From Bacteroidales bacterium UBA6192 (GTDB taxonomy: Bacteria > Bacteroidota > Bacteroidia > Bacteroidales > F082), in assembly GCA_002422725.1 (NCBI GenBank), contig DITE01000056.1, positions 4,838 to 68,837 of the forward strand: DNA of 64,000 nt, read 5' to 3'. Both the position numbers and the translations under genes were made by a program. The notes under the pieces are model-generated. The model did no database searches, was not told where the DNA came from, and saw only the letters and a program-made list of their open reading frames with translations. Position 1 is the first letter of the stretch, and every line of letters begins with the position of its first letter. This document shows, piece by piece, positions 37,946 to 47,158 of this stretch.

Positions 37946-39540
37946 TTTTCAACTGATGGCCTATACTGCCATGGTCTATGTCTTCCAATGCCCTGCCCTG
38001 GTCCTATTCCTCGTCTATGATAGTGAAGAAGCCATCTATCGGTCGAAAAGTCTACCCTATTTTTACCTCCAAATCGCAATAAAGTGTAGGATTTATAAGT
38101 TGAAAAATAACCTAAAGCTTCAGCACCTATAATTATTGAGGTAGGTACTGCTAGTGTAAGATAAATAGCTTCAACTCCTTTATTCATTACCCTGGATTGA
38201 GTTAAAGGATTTGCCATCTGGTCTGTCAACCCCCACCAATATGGCACTTTAGCATAAGCATCACCTTCATTACCATCCCACGTAACCTCAATCTCGGGTA
38301 AGTCAGCAAAAATCATTCCTGAAGCATAATTTGACCATCTTTGAGTAGCATCATCAAAATAAGTATTGCTTGTAATATTTGGTACAACCGGTAGGTTTAC
38401 CCTATGGTTTGATCCATTAATTACATCAGAAGCAGTTACAGGTTGATTCAAATTAATGTCGCCACCGCCACCAGCACTTGTGGTCCATTGAAAATTCCAA
38501 TCACTTCCCTGACCGGTAAGGTAAATTCCGACCGCAGGGGAGGTTAATCCAACAGAAAGACCAACAGTACCGGGATGAACCAATCCATAGCCACCAACAT
38601 AACCTAATAAAGCACCAAAGCCTATTCCTAGATATGTTCCAGGAGAATTCCAGTTCCAATTTCCAGGATTTAACTCACCTTCATTACTTCCAACTCCTCC
38701 CAAATATGCGCCACCAATAACTAAAGCAACAATGATTAGATCGTCTACCCCGAATACTTGGCCGCTCGGATCTATATATTTTAGCGGGTTATTCACGCAA
38801 TAGCTATACCTATTAAAACTCTGGCTAAAATCCGGAGACTGCACATAATTGTCGGGCGAGAGCATGCGCGAGACCACCGGGTCGTAAAGGCGGCCGTTCA
38901 TGTTGATGAGTTGGAAGCCATCCAAATGTTCGTGGCCGGTAAACCCTCGGTCGAACAGTGGCGTGGGTGCTGTGCCTGTGAATGCAGTCCAGGTGTTTGG
39001 GTCGCGGCGGGTTCCCCAAGGGTCAAAACTCAACTCTTGCAGCAGGTCACCATTTTCATCGGTGATGGTGTGCAGTGAGCCTAAATGGTCGGTGTGGATG
39101 TAAAACAGCTCTGAGGTGCCATCCGGTCTTTTAACATGAATGCCAAACAGGCCGGCCGGACTGCTGAGGTAGGTGTAGGCATACTGCTGCCCGTCAATGC
39201 TCACAAACTCGCAGTTGCCTGCGAAGGTTTTCGTCGTTTCGCCGTTTTCGTTCCTGTAGAGTTGCCTGATGCGTTGCCGGTGGTGGCCATAGGTGAACTC
39301 GAGCCTTTTTGTGCCTTGTTCGATAGATTCGGGTTGGTCGAAATGTGTCCATTCGATGGACTGGTTCTCATCGGTATACAAGCTGCCTTGTGGCATATTA
39401 GCCATTGTCAGGGCATGGGGCTTGCTGCTTTGCCCACTGCACGCCTCAAACGCCCTCACTGCCTGATATATGGTAGCTGCCCCCCGCTGGCGCGGATTTG
39501 TAATCCGTGCCAAACCAATTCTCATGCAAAAACGAATCAT
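37918..39540 (-). CDS. Orphan Rhs core fragment with C-terminal toxin tip
   Basis: 540 residues. Homology to the Rhs core starts only at about residue 38 (KPHALTMANMPQ) and runs to the core end near 262 (YIDPSGQ). The first 37 residues are translated repeat DNA, so there is no signal peptide. After the core comes a variable tip of about 280 residues: a Gly-rich hydrophobic stretch, then a C-terminal segment with HYHRRGIGPGQGIGRHRPW, a His/Arg-rich nuclease-like end seen on many Rhs tips. Probably a silent donor cassette that can recombine with the full gene through the shared core. Confidence 0.8.
   Translation of the reverse strand: MIRFCMRIGLARITNPRQRGAATIYQAVRAFEACSGQSSKPHALTMANMPQGSLYTDENQSIEWTHFDQPESIEQGTKRLEFTYGHHRQRIRQLYRNENGETTKTFAGNCEFVSIDGQQYAYTYLSSPAGLFGIHVKRPDGTSELFYIHTDHLGSLHTITDENGDLLQELSFDPWGTRRDPNTWTAFTGTAPTPLFDRGFTGHEHLDGFQLINMNGRLYDPVVSRMLSPDNYVQSPDFSQSFNRYSYCVNNPLKYIDPSGQVFGVDDLIIVALVIGGAYLGGVGSNEGELNPGNWNWNSPGTYLGIGFGALLGYVGGYGLVHPGTVGLSVGLTSPAVGIYLTGQGSDWNFQWTTSAGGGGDINLNQPVTASDVINGSNHRVNLPVVPNITSNTYFDDATQRWSNYASGMIFADLPEIEVTWDGNEGDAYAKVPYWWGLTDQMANPLTQSRVMNKGVEAIYLTLAVPTSIIIGAEALGYFSTYKSYTLLRFGGKNRVDFSTDRWLLHYHRRGIGPGQGIGRHRPWQYRPSVEKWWEIWKRF
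38790..39350 (-). repeat. Rhs core direct repeat, copy 2
   Basis: About 560 bases nearly identical to 41125-41685 (offset 2335 bases). It encodes the Rhs core from the EFTYGHHRQRIRQ region to the RMLSPDNYVQSPDF region. High GC relative to the tips that follow. Confidence 0.85.
39432..39480 (-). repeat. Rhs-cassette leader repeat
   Basis: On the minus strand: CAGCTACCATATATCAGGCA, G, then a GGGCGTTTGAGGCGTGCAG block. Related sequences occur on the plus strand at 54724-54772 and, weaker, at 55533-55568. Confidence 0.6.
39493..39507. repeat. REP-like hairpin upstream of orphan Rhs cassette
   Basis: CGGATTTGTAATCCG is a perfect 6-bp stem with a 3-base loop, embedded in a GC-rich GCACGGAT...CCAGCGGGG context. 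Short stem-loops of this type are commonly scattered through Bacteroidota genomes. The rest of 39541-39760 has no gene. Confidence 0.5.
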
Positions 39541-39760
39541 TCACGTCAAACAGGATTATTACACTTACCTTTCAGATCATGAACCAAAACTAATCAATTA
39601 TTGAATATGTTGCTCAACAGATTCTGAAACTGGAATTCCACTTGCAACTACTATTCAATGAACTCATGTTTGCTATTCAGTAGGCACGGATGATTCGGCT
39701 TCGCCTCATGAGATCGCTTCGCTAAGGCGCAAAACCATGCCACTTGGGGATACAAACTAT

Positions 39761-40273
39761 TTAGGGCACAAACTTATTTGTGCTATCGGGTTTAGGGCTG
39801 AACTGTTGAAAATGATAGATTTCGTCACGAACTCTTATTTCAGTTTTTTGCCCATTTTGCATCCTATAACTCTCTGTTATATGAAATGTTGTGTCGTTAA
39901 GTACTTGCCCTGAACGAACAAAAGCCATTAAAGGTCCTCCAGAACTTGGGTACCAACGTTCAAATTTTATCTTGCCATTTTCAATTTGAAAAATGCCCCA
40001 TGTTTGTTTTGCATTGCCTGAAACAAAATTTGGCTCAAGTAATAATTTTGAGCTCCCTAAGTATCTAGTTATTCCATTTTCATAAAAGGCGTATCTGTTA
40101 AAAATTATTCCTTCAAAATTCTCTGTTTCAGTGTAGTAAAACCCGTCAAGAAACAGCTCATTTCCTTGATAATTTTGTCTTTGCAAACTCAATACATCAT
40201 CAAATTCATTCATTTTTTTACAACTTGTTACATGTATCAACATGATGATCAATATTATTACGTTCATTTTCAT
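39761..40273 (-). CDS. Lipoprotein, candidate immunity protein for the toxin-23-like Rhs tip
   Basis: 170 residues with a signal peptide ending in HVTSC (Cys18 would be lipidated), then a small beta-rich domain. It starts 12 bases after the giant Rhs gene stop. A fragment encoding a near-copy of its last 21 residues is found at 54589-54654, which indicates that it travels with the cassette. A periplasm-facing immunity role is inferred from this linkage; the family is not recognised. Confidence 0.7.
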   Translation of the reverse strand: MKMNVIILIIMLIHVTSCKKMNEFDDVLSLQRQNYQGNELFLDGFYYTETENFEGIIFNRYAFYENGITRYLGSSKLLLEPNFVSGNAKQTWGIFQIENGKIKFERWYPSSGGPLMAFVRSGQVLNDTTFHITESYRMQNGQKTEIRVRDEIYHFQQFSPKPDSTNKFVP

Positions 40274-40285
40274 ATTTATTAATTT

Positions 40286-43200
40286 TTACCATAATCCAGA
40301 ACCATAACCAGAACCAAAATACCAATAAGTCTTAGGCGAGCGATCAAGTACTTGAAAGTGAGCCGCTCTTCCATTTTGAAGATAATCATGAGCAAAACGA
40401 TTTTGAATTTGATGACGAATCCCCTCAGAGTTACGCCCAATCCTAATTGGACCAACCCCCAAATATGCTATTCCACTTCTATATTTATTTGCATTACCTC
40501 CTGAATATACAAGTTTACCCTCATGAATTCCTTTTCCAGCTTCTACAAGCCGATCATCAGGATTAAATCCGGGGTCACCTGTAAATAAATTAAACCCAAC
40601 TTTGAAAAAACCATAATTCACTTGTAATGCTGCAGATCTATATCTGTCACCCCCGTCATTTAGATCAAAACCAATTGCCAGTTTATTCATCCATTCCGGA
40701 TGCCAATCATTCTGATATTTAACGTTTATTCCAGAGGTCCCTATCATCACCCTACCAACTGTTTGACTTGTTGAAGTTCCATCTGATCCATTACTATGAT
40801 ACTGAGTTGAGGAAAGAGAGAAAACTCCAAAGTATGTAACCTCCTTCCCATTTGTGTTAACATTGCCACTCACGCCACCGTCATAAGCGCCAGAATAATA
40901 AGTTGATCCCCAATGAAATCGATAACTAAAAGGCATGGTTTTAGGAATTCCTATTGATGTTTCAACACCAGCATGAAATCCTTCGCTGCCATCACCTAAA
41001 TTAAATTTCACCGCTACAGGAGAAGCATACTTCTGAGCTTCATAACCTTCATCAGTAAAAAAAGTAAAATATACAGTAGCTAACCAAACAAACTCCCCAT
41101 CCGGATCCGTATAAACCAATGGATTATTCCAGGCATAGCTATACCTGTTGAAACTCTGCGAGAAATCAGGCGACTGCACATAGTTGTCGGGCGAGAGCAT
41201 GCGGCTGACAACAGGGTCGTAGAGGCGGCCATTCATGTTGATGAGTTGGAAGCCGTCAAGGTGTTCGTGGCCCGTAAACCCGCGGTCGAACAGTGGCGTG
41301 GGTGCTATGCCTGTGAATGCAGTCCAGGTGTTTGGGTCGCGGCGGGTTCCCCAAGGGTCAAAACTCAACTCTTGCAGCAGGTCACCATTTTCGTCGGTGA
41401 TGGTGTGCAATGAACCAAGGTGGTCAGCGTGGATATAGAAAAGCCCTGATGTGCCATCCGGGTTTTTCACATGAATGCCGAACAAACCGGCGGGGCTACT
41501 CAGGTAGGTGTAGGCGTATTGCTGCCCGTCATTGCTCACGAACTCGCAATTGCCTGCGAAGGTTTTCGTCGTTTCGCCGTTTTCGTTCCTGTAAAGTTGC
41601 CTGATGCGCTGCCGGTGGTGGCCATAGGTGAACTCGAGCCTTTTTGTGCCCTGATCGATAGATTCGGGTTGGTCGAAAGGTGTCCAGCCTATGACCTGGT
41701 CATCTGAGGTATAGGCACGGAGGTTGCTGTTCACATGTGCAGATGTAAGGGCATGGGGACGGCTGCCATCATAGGCTCCATTCGCAAAAACAGAGTTGTT
41801 GTCCGCTGTCTTCTCCATCATATTGCCCAGGCCTGCTTCATCATAGCGGTGCCAGCCTGTTTCTTTATCGTTCAGGTGTATGGTTTCCAAACGGTTCAGG
41901 TCATCATAACCGAAGCTTTCGTTGAGGTAAATGTCATTGTTGTGGTCAATCCATTTCTTACGGTAATCGAGGTTGCCCAGGTTGTCCCAGCCATATTCCA
42001 TGTCCTGGATGGGAGTTGACTGTCCGGCCTTGGTTTGCACGGTGTGCAGCCGCGCATTGCCTGGGTAGTAAGTGTTTGTGGTTTGCAGCCCATTGCCTGT
42101 GGCAAATTTGTTCAGCTGGCCTAATGCGTTCATTTCAAGTGCCTGCCACACTTTGTTGTTGGTGCCGCCTTCGCGGTAGTGCGAGAAATAGCCGTGTTCG
42201 TTGTAAAAACTAACAAGTTTGTAGTTGGTGGGATATTCGGTTGTTTTTACCCTTCCATACACATCATAGGTGTAGTTTGTGGTGTATTCGTCATCCACTA
42301 TCCTGTCAACCACCTGTGTCGGCCTCAGCATGTTGTCGTAGGTGTAGGTGGTCTGGTGGGTTTCGCTGCCAATGCTTTTCAGGCTGCCTAAGCGTCCGGG
42401 GGCTATGTCATAGTCCCAGCTTGTCAGTTCGTCAGGGCCGTTGCGCGAGGCCATGCGGCCGAGGCCATCATAGGTGAAGGTGGTTGCCTCCTTTTTTGGC
42501 GAAATTTGTTCGGTTAGCCTGTCATAAGCATCATAGTGAGTAAGCGTGGTGCCATAGTTGGGGTCGGAAAGGCTGAGCCTCTGCCGCCTTGCGTTGTAGG
42601 TTAACTCTATGGTTGTTGCCGGCTGCCCCACTATGTTCGCTGTTTTAAGTTTTCCGTCGCTAAAATACATATATTCTACCGATTTGCCAGCATTGTCATC
42701 TGACCGCACAAGCCAGCCGGCTGCATTAAAGTATTTTTGGGTTGTTTGTTCCAGGGCATTGATTGTTTTTATTGAGTTGGGGTAGTATTCAGTTTTGGCA
42801 GTGGTGTTGTCGGGCAGTGTTACCTTCTTAACCCGGTTCAGTTCATCGTATTGGTAGTAACTGAAAACCGCTTGGGTGCCTTTGCGGTAGGGTAATGACA
42901 CACTATCGATGTTGCCTTTTGGGTCGTAGTGGGTGTCGGTAAATACGGCTTCGCCTTCAAAATCAATACTTACCTGGCGCAGCTCCCTGCCCAAAGCGTC
43001 GAAAAACACCAGCACAGGGGGCATACCCGAACTTTGCGACCAGCTGTAGTAGAGCGCATGCTCCGGTTGGTGCTCGTGGCCATCGACCCAGTATAACTGC
43101 GATTGCTGCTGCACCTTGTCCGGGAACAGTGTCCTTACCTGTCGGCCAAAGCCATCGTAATAATAAAAGGTGCTTAGGTTGTTAGGGTCGGTTGATTTTT

Positions 43201-43870
43201 TTAACCTACCGGTTGAGGCATCATATACATATTTAGTTTTGTAAACAATACCATCTGCTGTTATGGTTTCTTCCGTTGGAAAACGGTGCTTGTATTGGGG
43301 ATCAAACACATACTCGGTTACCATGGCAGGCAGAGGGGGGTCGGCATTTGGGGCTTGTGTCCTTTCAAAAATGAAATTACCGTAGCTGTCATAAATATAA
43401 TTGGTTACTGTTGAAAGGCTCTGGTCATTATTCGGCAAAGAGGTAACTGTTTCCACGAGGTTGCTGCCTGATTTATATGTGTAGGTTTTTTTTGCATATA
43501 TGTGGTTGCCGTCATTTTTCTCCCACACTTGTGAGTTGTGCACATGTGGCCTGCTGATTAACCAACGCTGAATGTCGGGCGGATAATACGTGAAAGAGTT
43601 TACTGTTCTGAATTCATATGCTGCTGTGGCTGTTGCAAGAGTCATTTGCTGAGGAGAAACATAGGTGCCTTCAGAAGTGATGTTTCCATATAGAGTATCC
43701 TCTTGCAAATATTCCCGGGTGGACAGCTTGCTACGCACAAAACCGTCTAAGTCTGATTCTTTTGTCAGCGAGCGGGCTATGTAATAAAAGTGCCTTTTGC
43801 CGCCAAAAGGTTTAACTTCCGGTGCCTGGTTGGTGGTTTCGCTCAGCAGTACGATTGACTGCCCCCCCAT
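40286..43870 (-). CDS. Rhs/YD-repeat polymorphic toxin, C-terminal part (frameshifted from the upstream half)
   Basis: 1194 residues from an ATG created by the frameshift. It contains many YD repeats (such as YDGFGRQVRTL, YDELNRVKKVTL, YDVYGRVKTTEY), the conserved Rhs core ending RLYDPVVSRMLSPDNYVQSP, and after YTDPDGEF a tip of about 270 residues. The tip features (SLSSTQYHSNGSDGT, GFNLFTGDPGF, NSEGIRHQIQNRFAHDYL, YWYFGSGYGSGLW) match what I know as polymorphic toxin type 23. It belongs with the 929-residue frame just upstream: with one G fewer at 43862-43868 the two form a single 2104-residue protein. Confidence 0.88.
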   Translation of the reverse strand: MGGQSIVLLSETTNQAPEVKPFGGKRHFYYIARSLTKESDLDGFVRSKLSTREYLQEDTLYGNITSEGTYVSPQQMTLATATAAYEFRTVNSFTYYPPDIQRWLISRPHVHNSQVWEKNDGNHIYAKKTYTYKSGSNLVETVTSLPNNDQSLSTVTNYIYDSYGNFIFERTQAPNADPPLPAMVTEYVFDPQYKHRFPTEETITADGIVYKTKYVYDASTGRLKKSTDPNNLSTFYYYDGFGRQVRTLFPDKVQQQSQLYWVDGHEHQPEHALYYSWSQSSGMPPVLVFFDALGRELRQVSIDFEGEAVFTDTHYDPKGNIDSVSLPYRKGTQAVFSYYQYDELNRVKKVTLPDNTTAKTEYYPNSIKTINALEQTTQKYFNAAGWLVRSDDNAGKSVEYMYFSDGKLKTANIVGQPATTIELTYNARRQRLSLSDPNYGTTLTHYDAYDRLTEQISPKKEATTFTYDGLGRMASRNGPDELTSWDYDIAPGRLGSLKSIGSETHQTTYTYDNMLRPTQVVDRIVDDEYTTNYTYDVYGRVKTTEYPTNYKLVSFYNEHGYFSHYREGGTNNKVWQALEMNALGQLNKFATGNGLQTTNTYYPGNARLHTVQTKAGQSTPIQDMEYGWDNLGNLDYRKKWIDHNNDIYLNESFGYDDLNRLETIHLNDKETGWHRYDEAGLGNMMEKTADNNSVFANGAYDGSRPHALTSAHVNSNLRAYTSDDQVIGWTPFDQPESIDQGTKRLEFTYGHHRQRIRQLYRNENGETTKTFAGNCEFVSNDGQQYAYTYLSSPAGLFGIHVKNPDGTSGLFYIHADHLGSLHTITDENGDLLQELSFDPWGTRRDPNTWTAFTGIAPTPLFDRGFTGHEHLDGFQLINMNGRLYDPVVSRMLSPDNYVQSPDFSQSFNRYSYAWNNPLVYTDPDGEFVWLATVYFTFFTDEGYEAQKYASPVAVKFNLGDGSEGFHAGVETSIGIPKTMPFSYRFHWGSTYYSGAYDGGVSGNVNTNGKEVTYFGVFSLSSTQYHSNGSDGTSTSQTVGRVMIGTSGINVKYQNDWHPEWMNKLAIGFDLNDGGDRYRSAALQVNYGFFKVGFNLFTGDPGFNPDDRLVEAGKGIHEGKLVYSGGNANKYRSGIAYLGVGPIRIGRNSEGIRHQIQNRFAHDYLQNGRAAHFQVLDRSPKTYWYFGSGYGSGLW
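41125..41685 (-). repeat. Rhs core direct repeat, copy 1
   Basis: Core segment of the full-length Rhs gene, nearly identical to 38790-39350. Identity falls sharply on entering the tip, the pattern left by tip displacement through core recombination. Confidence 0.85.
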
Positions 43871-46601
43871 TTTTGACCACAGAAGTTTTTATACTTTGGG
43901 GCCACAGGAAATAATACACATCATTCAGCGCATTGTCATTTTGTGATTGTGATATTTGGCTGTTGTTAACAAAGCTCCGTGTGATGGTTTTCATAAAACC
44001 AAGGAGTCCCTTACCTTGTTTATGCAGTTTGAGCCCTTCATATTGATAAGTGGTGTAGTGCTCGTTGTTTGCCGGATCTTTTGTCTTTATCCTGCTCACC
44101 GCATGCAGGGCGGCTTGTATGTCCATAAGCGGAAACTCAGCCCCAGTGCCTTTGGTGTAAAATGTAGTTTTCGTTAAAGGATGATAAACGATTTCAGTTT
44201 TAAGACCTAAACCGTTCGTAACTTTATTTAGTTTCAAATAATCGTTAGTTTCGTTAAAGAAGAAAATATTGTGCTTTCGAAAATCATTCTGAAAGCCATA
44301 AGTGAATAAATCACTTTTACCATCCCCATTAAAGTCAGTATAAGGAAAAAGGCGCTCATAATTTACATTTACGAAATATTTGAACCCTCCAACTATTTGA
44401 ATCGAACCAGTGGCTGTAATGTTAAAGTTGTTTCCATTATAATAGTAAACTTTGTAATCTGCTTGATCATTTGGTTTTTTGGTCAACTTCATAATATCAG
44501 GCTTTCCATCGCCATTATAGTCAGCAAGGTTTATTGAATTGTTCCATGCATCAGTTTGGTCATTTAGATTAAAGACGCCAAGATCTGGTGTTGGTATCCC
44601 AATAAAATCACCGCCCTTGCCCGTAAACAATGCAATTTCCCATCGTGGATTACTGGCGGTGAAATTATAGGTCATGATATCTGTGATTCCGTCACCGTTA
44701 AAATCGGCTGGATATATTTGGTGCCAAGTGGTCGGATATCCGTTGCTTGGACTGCCGTAAATGATTTCGAGTTCGTTATTAACAAAGTTGATCCCATAAA
44801 TGAAGCAGTTGCTCGTATGCGGTCTTCCGCCATATTCGGCAGTGCGCAAAATATCGCTTTTGCCGTCACCCGTAAAATCACTTACTATAACTGTGCTTCG
44901 GTCAAAGTCGGTATTGCCGAAAGTCATAGTTTTCTGAAATATGATCTCAGCATAAGGTGGTAAAGAATTAAACTTAATAATGTAAACATCTGGTACATCA
45001 TTCGATGGGTTATCATCATAATTTACGCTGATGTCTTTAAATGCCAATAGTAATTCGTCCTTTCCATCCCCATCAAAATCACCTTTTCGGAATTCGGGTT
45101 TATTCCTGGTGGGCGCGATGATTCCGCCAAGCGGGTAAATATCGAATCCATTGCCATTTGACAGGAACAAACGTTCAGCAATAATGTTGTCCTTGTTTTT
45201 GTCATTATATTTTAAGTCGACAAAATCCTGCAAGCCATCCCCATTGAAGTCACCAACCAACAAATAGAAAAAATATTCGCTCGGTTCGGGTCCGTTAAAT
45301 GAGTAAGGCCCAAAACCATCAATTCCATTTCCTAATTCATACCACCAACTGATTGCAACTTTAGTATAGTTTACTATATTAAATTCAACACAAATTTGAT
45401 CAGTAAGACCATCACCGTCAATATCAAGGAAATAATGCTCTACTAATGTTTGTTTAGTACGATCAAACTGAATTTGTCTATGATTTAATGAATTTGATCC
45501 ATGAGTAAAAATGTTCGGGTTATACTTTTTATTGTCACTATGGTTTGTTTCCGTTATATTGGTCAAACGGCTGTAGAAATCGCTTGTTATTGAGCCAAGC
45601 TCATAACTATGCAGCAATTGGCCTTCGTAGTAGTATTCGATTTTATGGGCATTCTTATCAATTCCTATTGTGCTGCCGGCTATGAAGCTTATCATTTCAT
45701 CATTTCTGCCTGTGCGGTAAACAAACCTTATCTCGCAGAAATGTTCCTGTCCTGTTTTCCGGTTGCCGCCATACAGTATCTTGTCAATATAGCCGTAACC
45801 ATTTGTTTCAATATATTGGTATTCGATATAGTTTCCGTTTTCGTCTTCGACTGTGCTCAGCAGCCAGCTGAGTACTGAGTTCTTTCCGCTGGCCTCTATC
45901 CTGGATGATTCGGTGGTGCCATATTTATAGGTCATAAAACTCTTTGTGTTCACAACGAAGGATTCAGGGCCGTCACCGGCTTGCCCAATTGGCGTTATTT
46001 TTGAAAAGCTTTCAAATTCTGTCCTGTACGTAATTCCTTGCTCGTCTTCAGCGATGAGTCTTTGTCCATCGAGTGCATACCTGTCCGTTCCTTCAAATCT
46101 GATCCCTTCGGTGTAGCCATCGTGGTAGATTGTTTTCCCGGTCCTGCTTATGGCCGACAAACCCGCCAGCGACCATCCGTAACCAAAGGGCCCGTTGCCC
46201 GACTGGCTGCTGTAAACTAAAGCCAATTGTGGCACCATGCCTGCAACACCGGGAGGGCTAGGCAATGGAACACTAACAACTGCAGCTCCGGAGGGGGAAA
46301 CACTCACCTGGCTTGCCGTAGAACCTACTACCCCTGAGGTAACCCCCCCGGGATAGCCGCCTTCAAGATTGCCATCGTGTGGAATGATCAAATACGGGTT
46401 TATCCATGCATAGAGGTCTTCGTAATTATCCTGAGGCTTGTAGGAAAAGCCTGGTAGAAAACTAACTGATTTGCTGGCTTCAAATACGTACTCCGACCCG
46501 GATAAGGGCGTGTTGAGTATTATATGCTCGCCCTGCTGTTGTGCCAATAGCGATGACGTGGCCAACAACATGATAAGGATAATGCTTATGATGGGTTTCA
46601 T
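43812..46601 (-). CDS. SpvB/TcB-type N-terminal half of the Rhs toxin (secreted)
   Basis: 929 residues. A signal peptide (1-20, ending LLAQQQ) is followed by a SpvB-like domain (about 90-190, GPFGYGWSLAGLSAISRTG). FG-GAP/VCBS repeats follow at about 390-760, with the calcium-type motifs DFNGDGLQD, DFDGDGKDE, DFTGDGKSD, DYNGDGKPD. A TcdB middle-like region is at about 790-900. The last about 20 residues are out of frame with the Rhs repeats because of the extra G at 43862-43868. The real protein is probably one secreted chain, with the shell-forming TcB/Rhs part enclosing the toxin. Confidence 0.87.
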   Translation of the reverse strand: MKPIISIILIMLLATSSLLAQQQGEHIILNTPLSGSEYVFEASKSVSFLPGFSYKPQDNYEDLYAWINPYLIIPHDGNLEGGYPGGVTSGVVGSTASQVSVSPSGAAVVSVPLPSPPGVAGMVPQLALVYSSQSGNGPFGYGWSLAGLSAISRTGKTIYHDGYTEGIRFEGTDRYALDGQRLIAEDEQGITYRTEFESFSKITPIGQAGDGPESFVVNTKSFMTYKYGTTESSRIEASGKNSVLSWLLSTVEDENGNYIEYQYIETNGYGYIDKILYGGNRKTGQEHFCEIRFVYRTGRNDEMISFIAGSTIGIDKNAHKIEYYYEGQLLHSYELGSITSDFYSRLTNITETNHSDNKKYNPNIFTHGSNSLNHRQIQFDRTKQTLVEHYFLDIDGDGLTDQICVEFNIVNYTKVAISWWYELGNGIDGFGPYSFNGPEPSEYFFYLLVGDFNGDGLQDFVDLKYNDKNKDNIIAERLFLSNGNGFDIYPLGGIIAPTRNKPEFRKGDFDGDGKDELLLAFKDISVNYDDNPSNDVPDVYIIKFNSLPPYAEIIFQKTMTFGNTDFDRSTVIVSDFTGDGKSDILRTAEYGGRPHTSNCFIYGINFVNNELEIIYGSPSNGYPTTWHQIYPADFNGDGITDIMTYNFTASNPRWEIALFTGKGGDFIGIPTPDLGVFNLNDQTDAWNNSINLADYNGDGKPDIMKLTKKPNDQADYKVYYYNGNNFNITATGSIQIVGGFKYFVNVNYERLFPYTDFNGDGKSDLFTYGFQNDFRKHNIFFFNETNDYLKLNKVTNGLGLKTEIVYHPLTKTTFYTKGTGAEFPLMDIQAALHAVSRIKTKDPANNEHYTTYQYEGLKLHKQGKGLLGFMKTITRSFVNNSQISQSQNDNALNDVYYFLWPQSIKTSVVKNGGAVNRTAERNHQPGTGS

Positions 46602-46662
46602 TGCTTTAATGGTTTTTGGTAAATACGCCCTCAGTCCTGTTAGTCCTTGTCGCTGACTTGAT

Positions 46663-47112
46663 TTAGTGTTTCACTATTTTGTAACGGAATATTGCCATGT
46701 TCACTGTTTTAATCTGCAAGTAATACACGCCTGCTTGCAGCACTGTCAGGTCAATCATGTGGTTTGCACCTTCGCCCTGCCCTTCGATCACTGGCTTTCC
46801 CAATTGGTCGAACAACAGGTATTCAAAACTCTGTGGCACCTGCCCGTTAAAACTTACCCACAAATGATTTTTGGTCGGCACAGGGTGCAGATTGATTTCG
46901 AAAGTGTTTTCGGTCAGTAAAGTGTTTTCATAAGGGGGGAAAACAGGGTTGTTAAAGGCTGTGTCGCTTTCTTTAAGCATTTTGGCACTAAGCCTTGCTT
47001 CCCTGTTGCCTGACGCATCATATTCAAATCTGATTTTTTCCATAGTTTGCGCACTTAACAGCTGAGGAATAGTGGCCAGAGTTGTTAACAGGAGTATGAT
47101 CATTGTTTTCAT
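46663..47112 (-). CDS. Small secreted T9SS sorting-domain protein
   Basis: 149 residues from ATG 47112, which begins a clean signal peptide (MKTMIILLLTTLATIPQLLSA). An in-frame ATG at 47175 would overlap the upstream gene and lacks a signal at its end, so I rejected it. The last about 80 residues (LHPVPTKNHLWVSFNGQ ... YKIVKH) are a T9SS C-terminal domain. The YDASGNREAR segment at 30-40 resembles an Rhs/YD repeat remnant. It lies just upstream of the Rhs gene in the same direction. Confidence 0.72.
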   Translation of the reverse strand: MKTMIILLLTTLATIPQLLSAQTMEKIRFEYDASGNREARLSAKMLKESDTAFNNPVFPPYENTLLTENTFEINLHPVPTKNHLWVSFNGQVPQSFEYLLFDQLGKPVIEGQGEGANHMIDLTVLQAGVYYLQIKTVNMAIFRYKIVKH

Positions 47113-47158
47113 AATGAACAGTTTAAATATTGTTACTGAGCCTGATTGTAGCTGAGCT

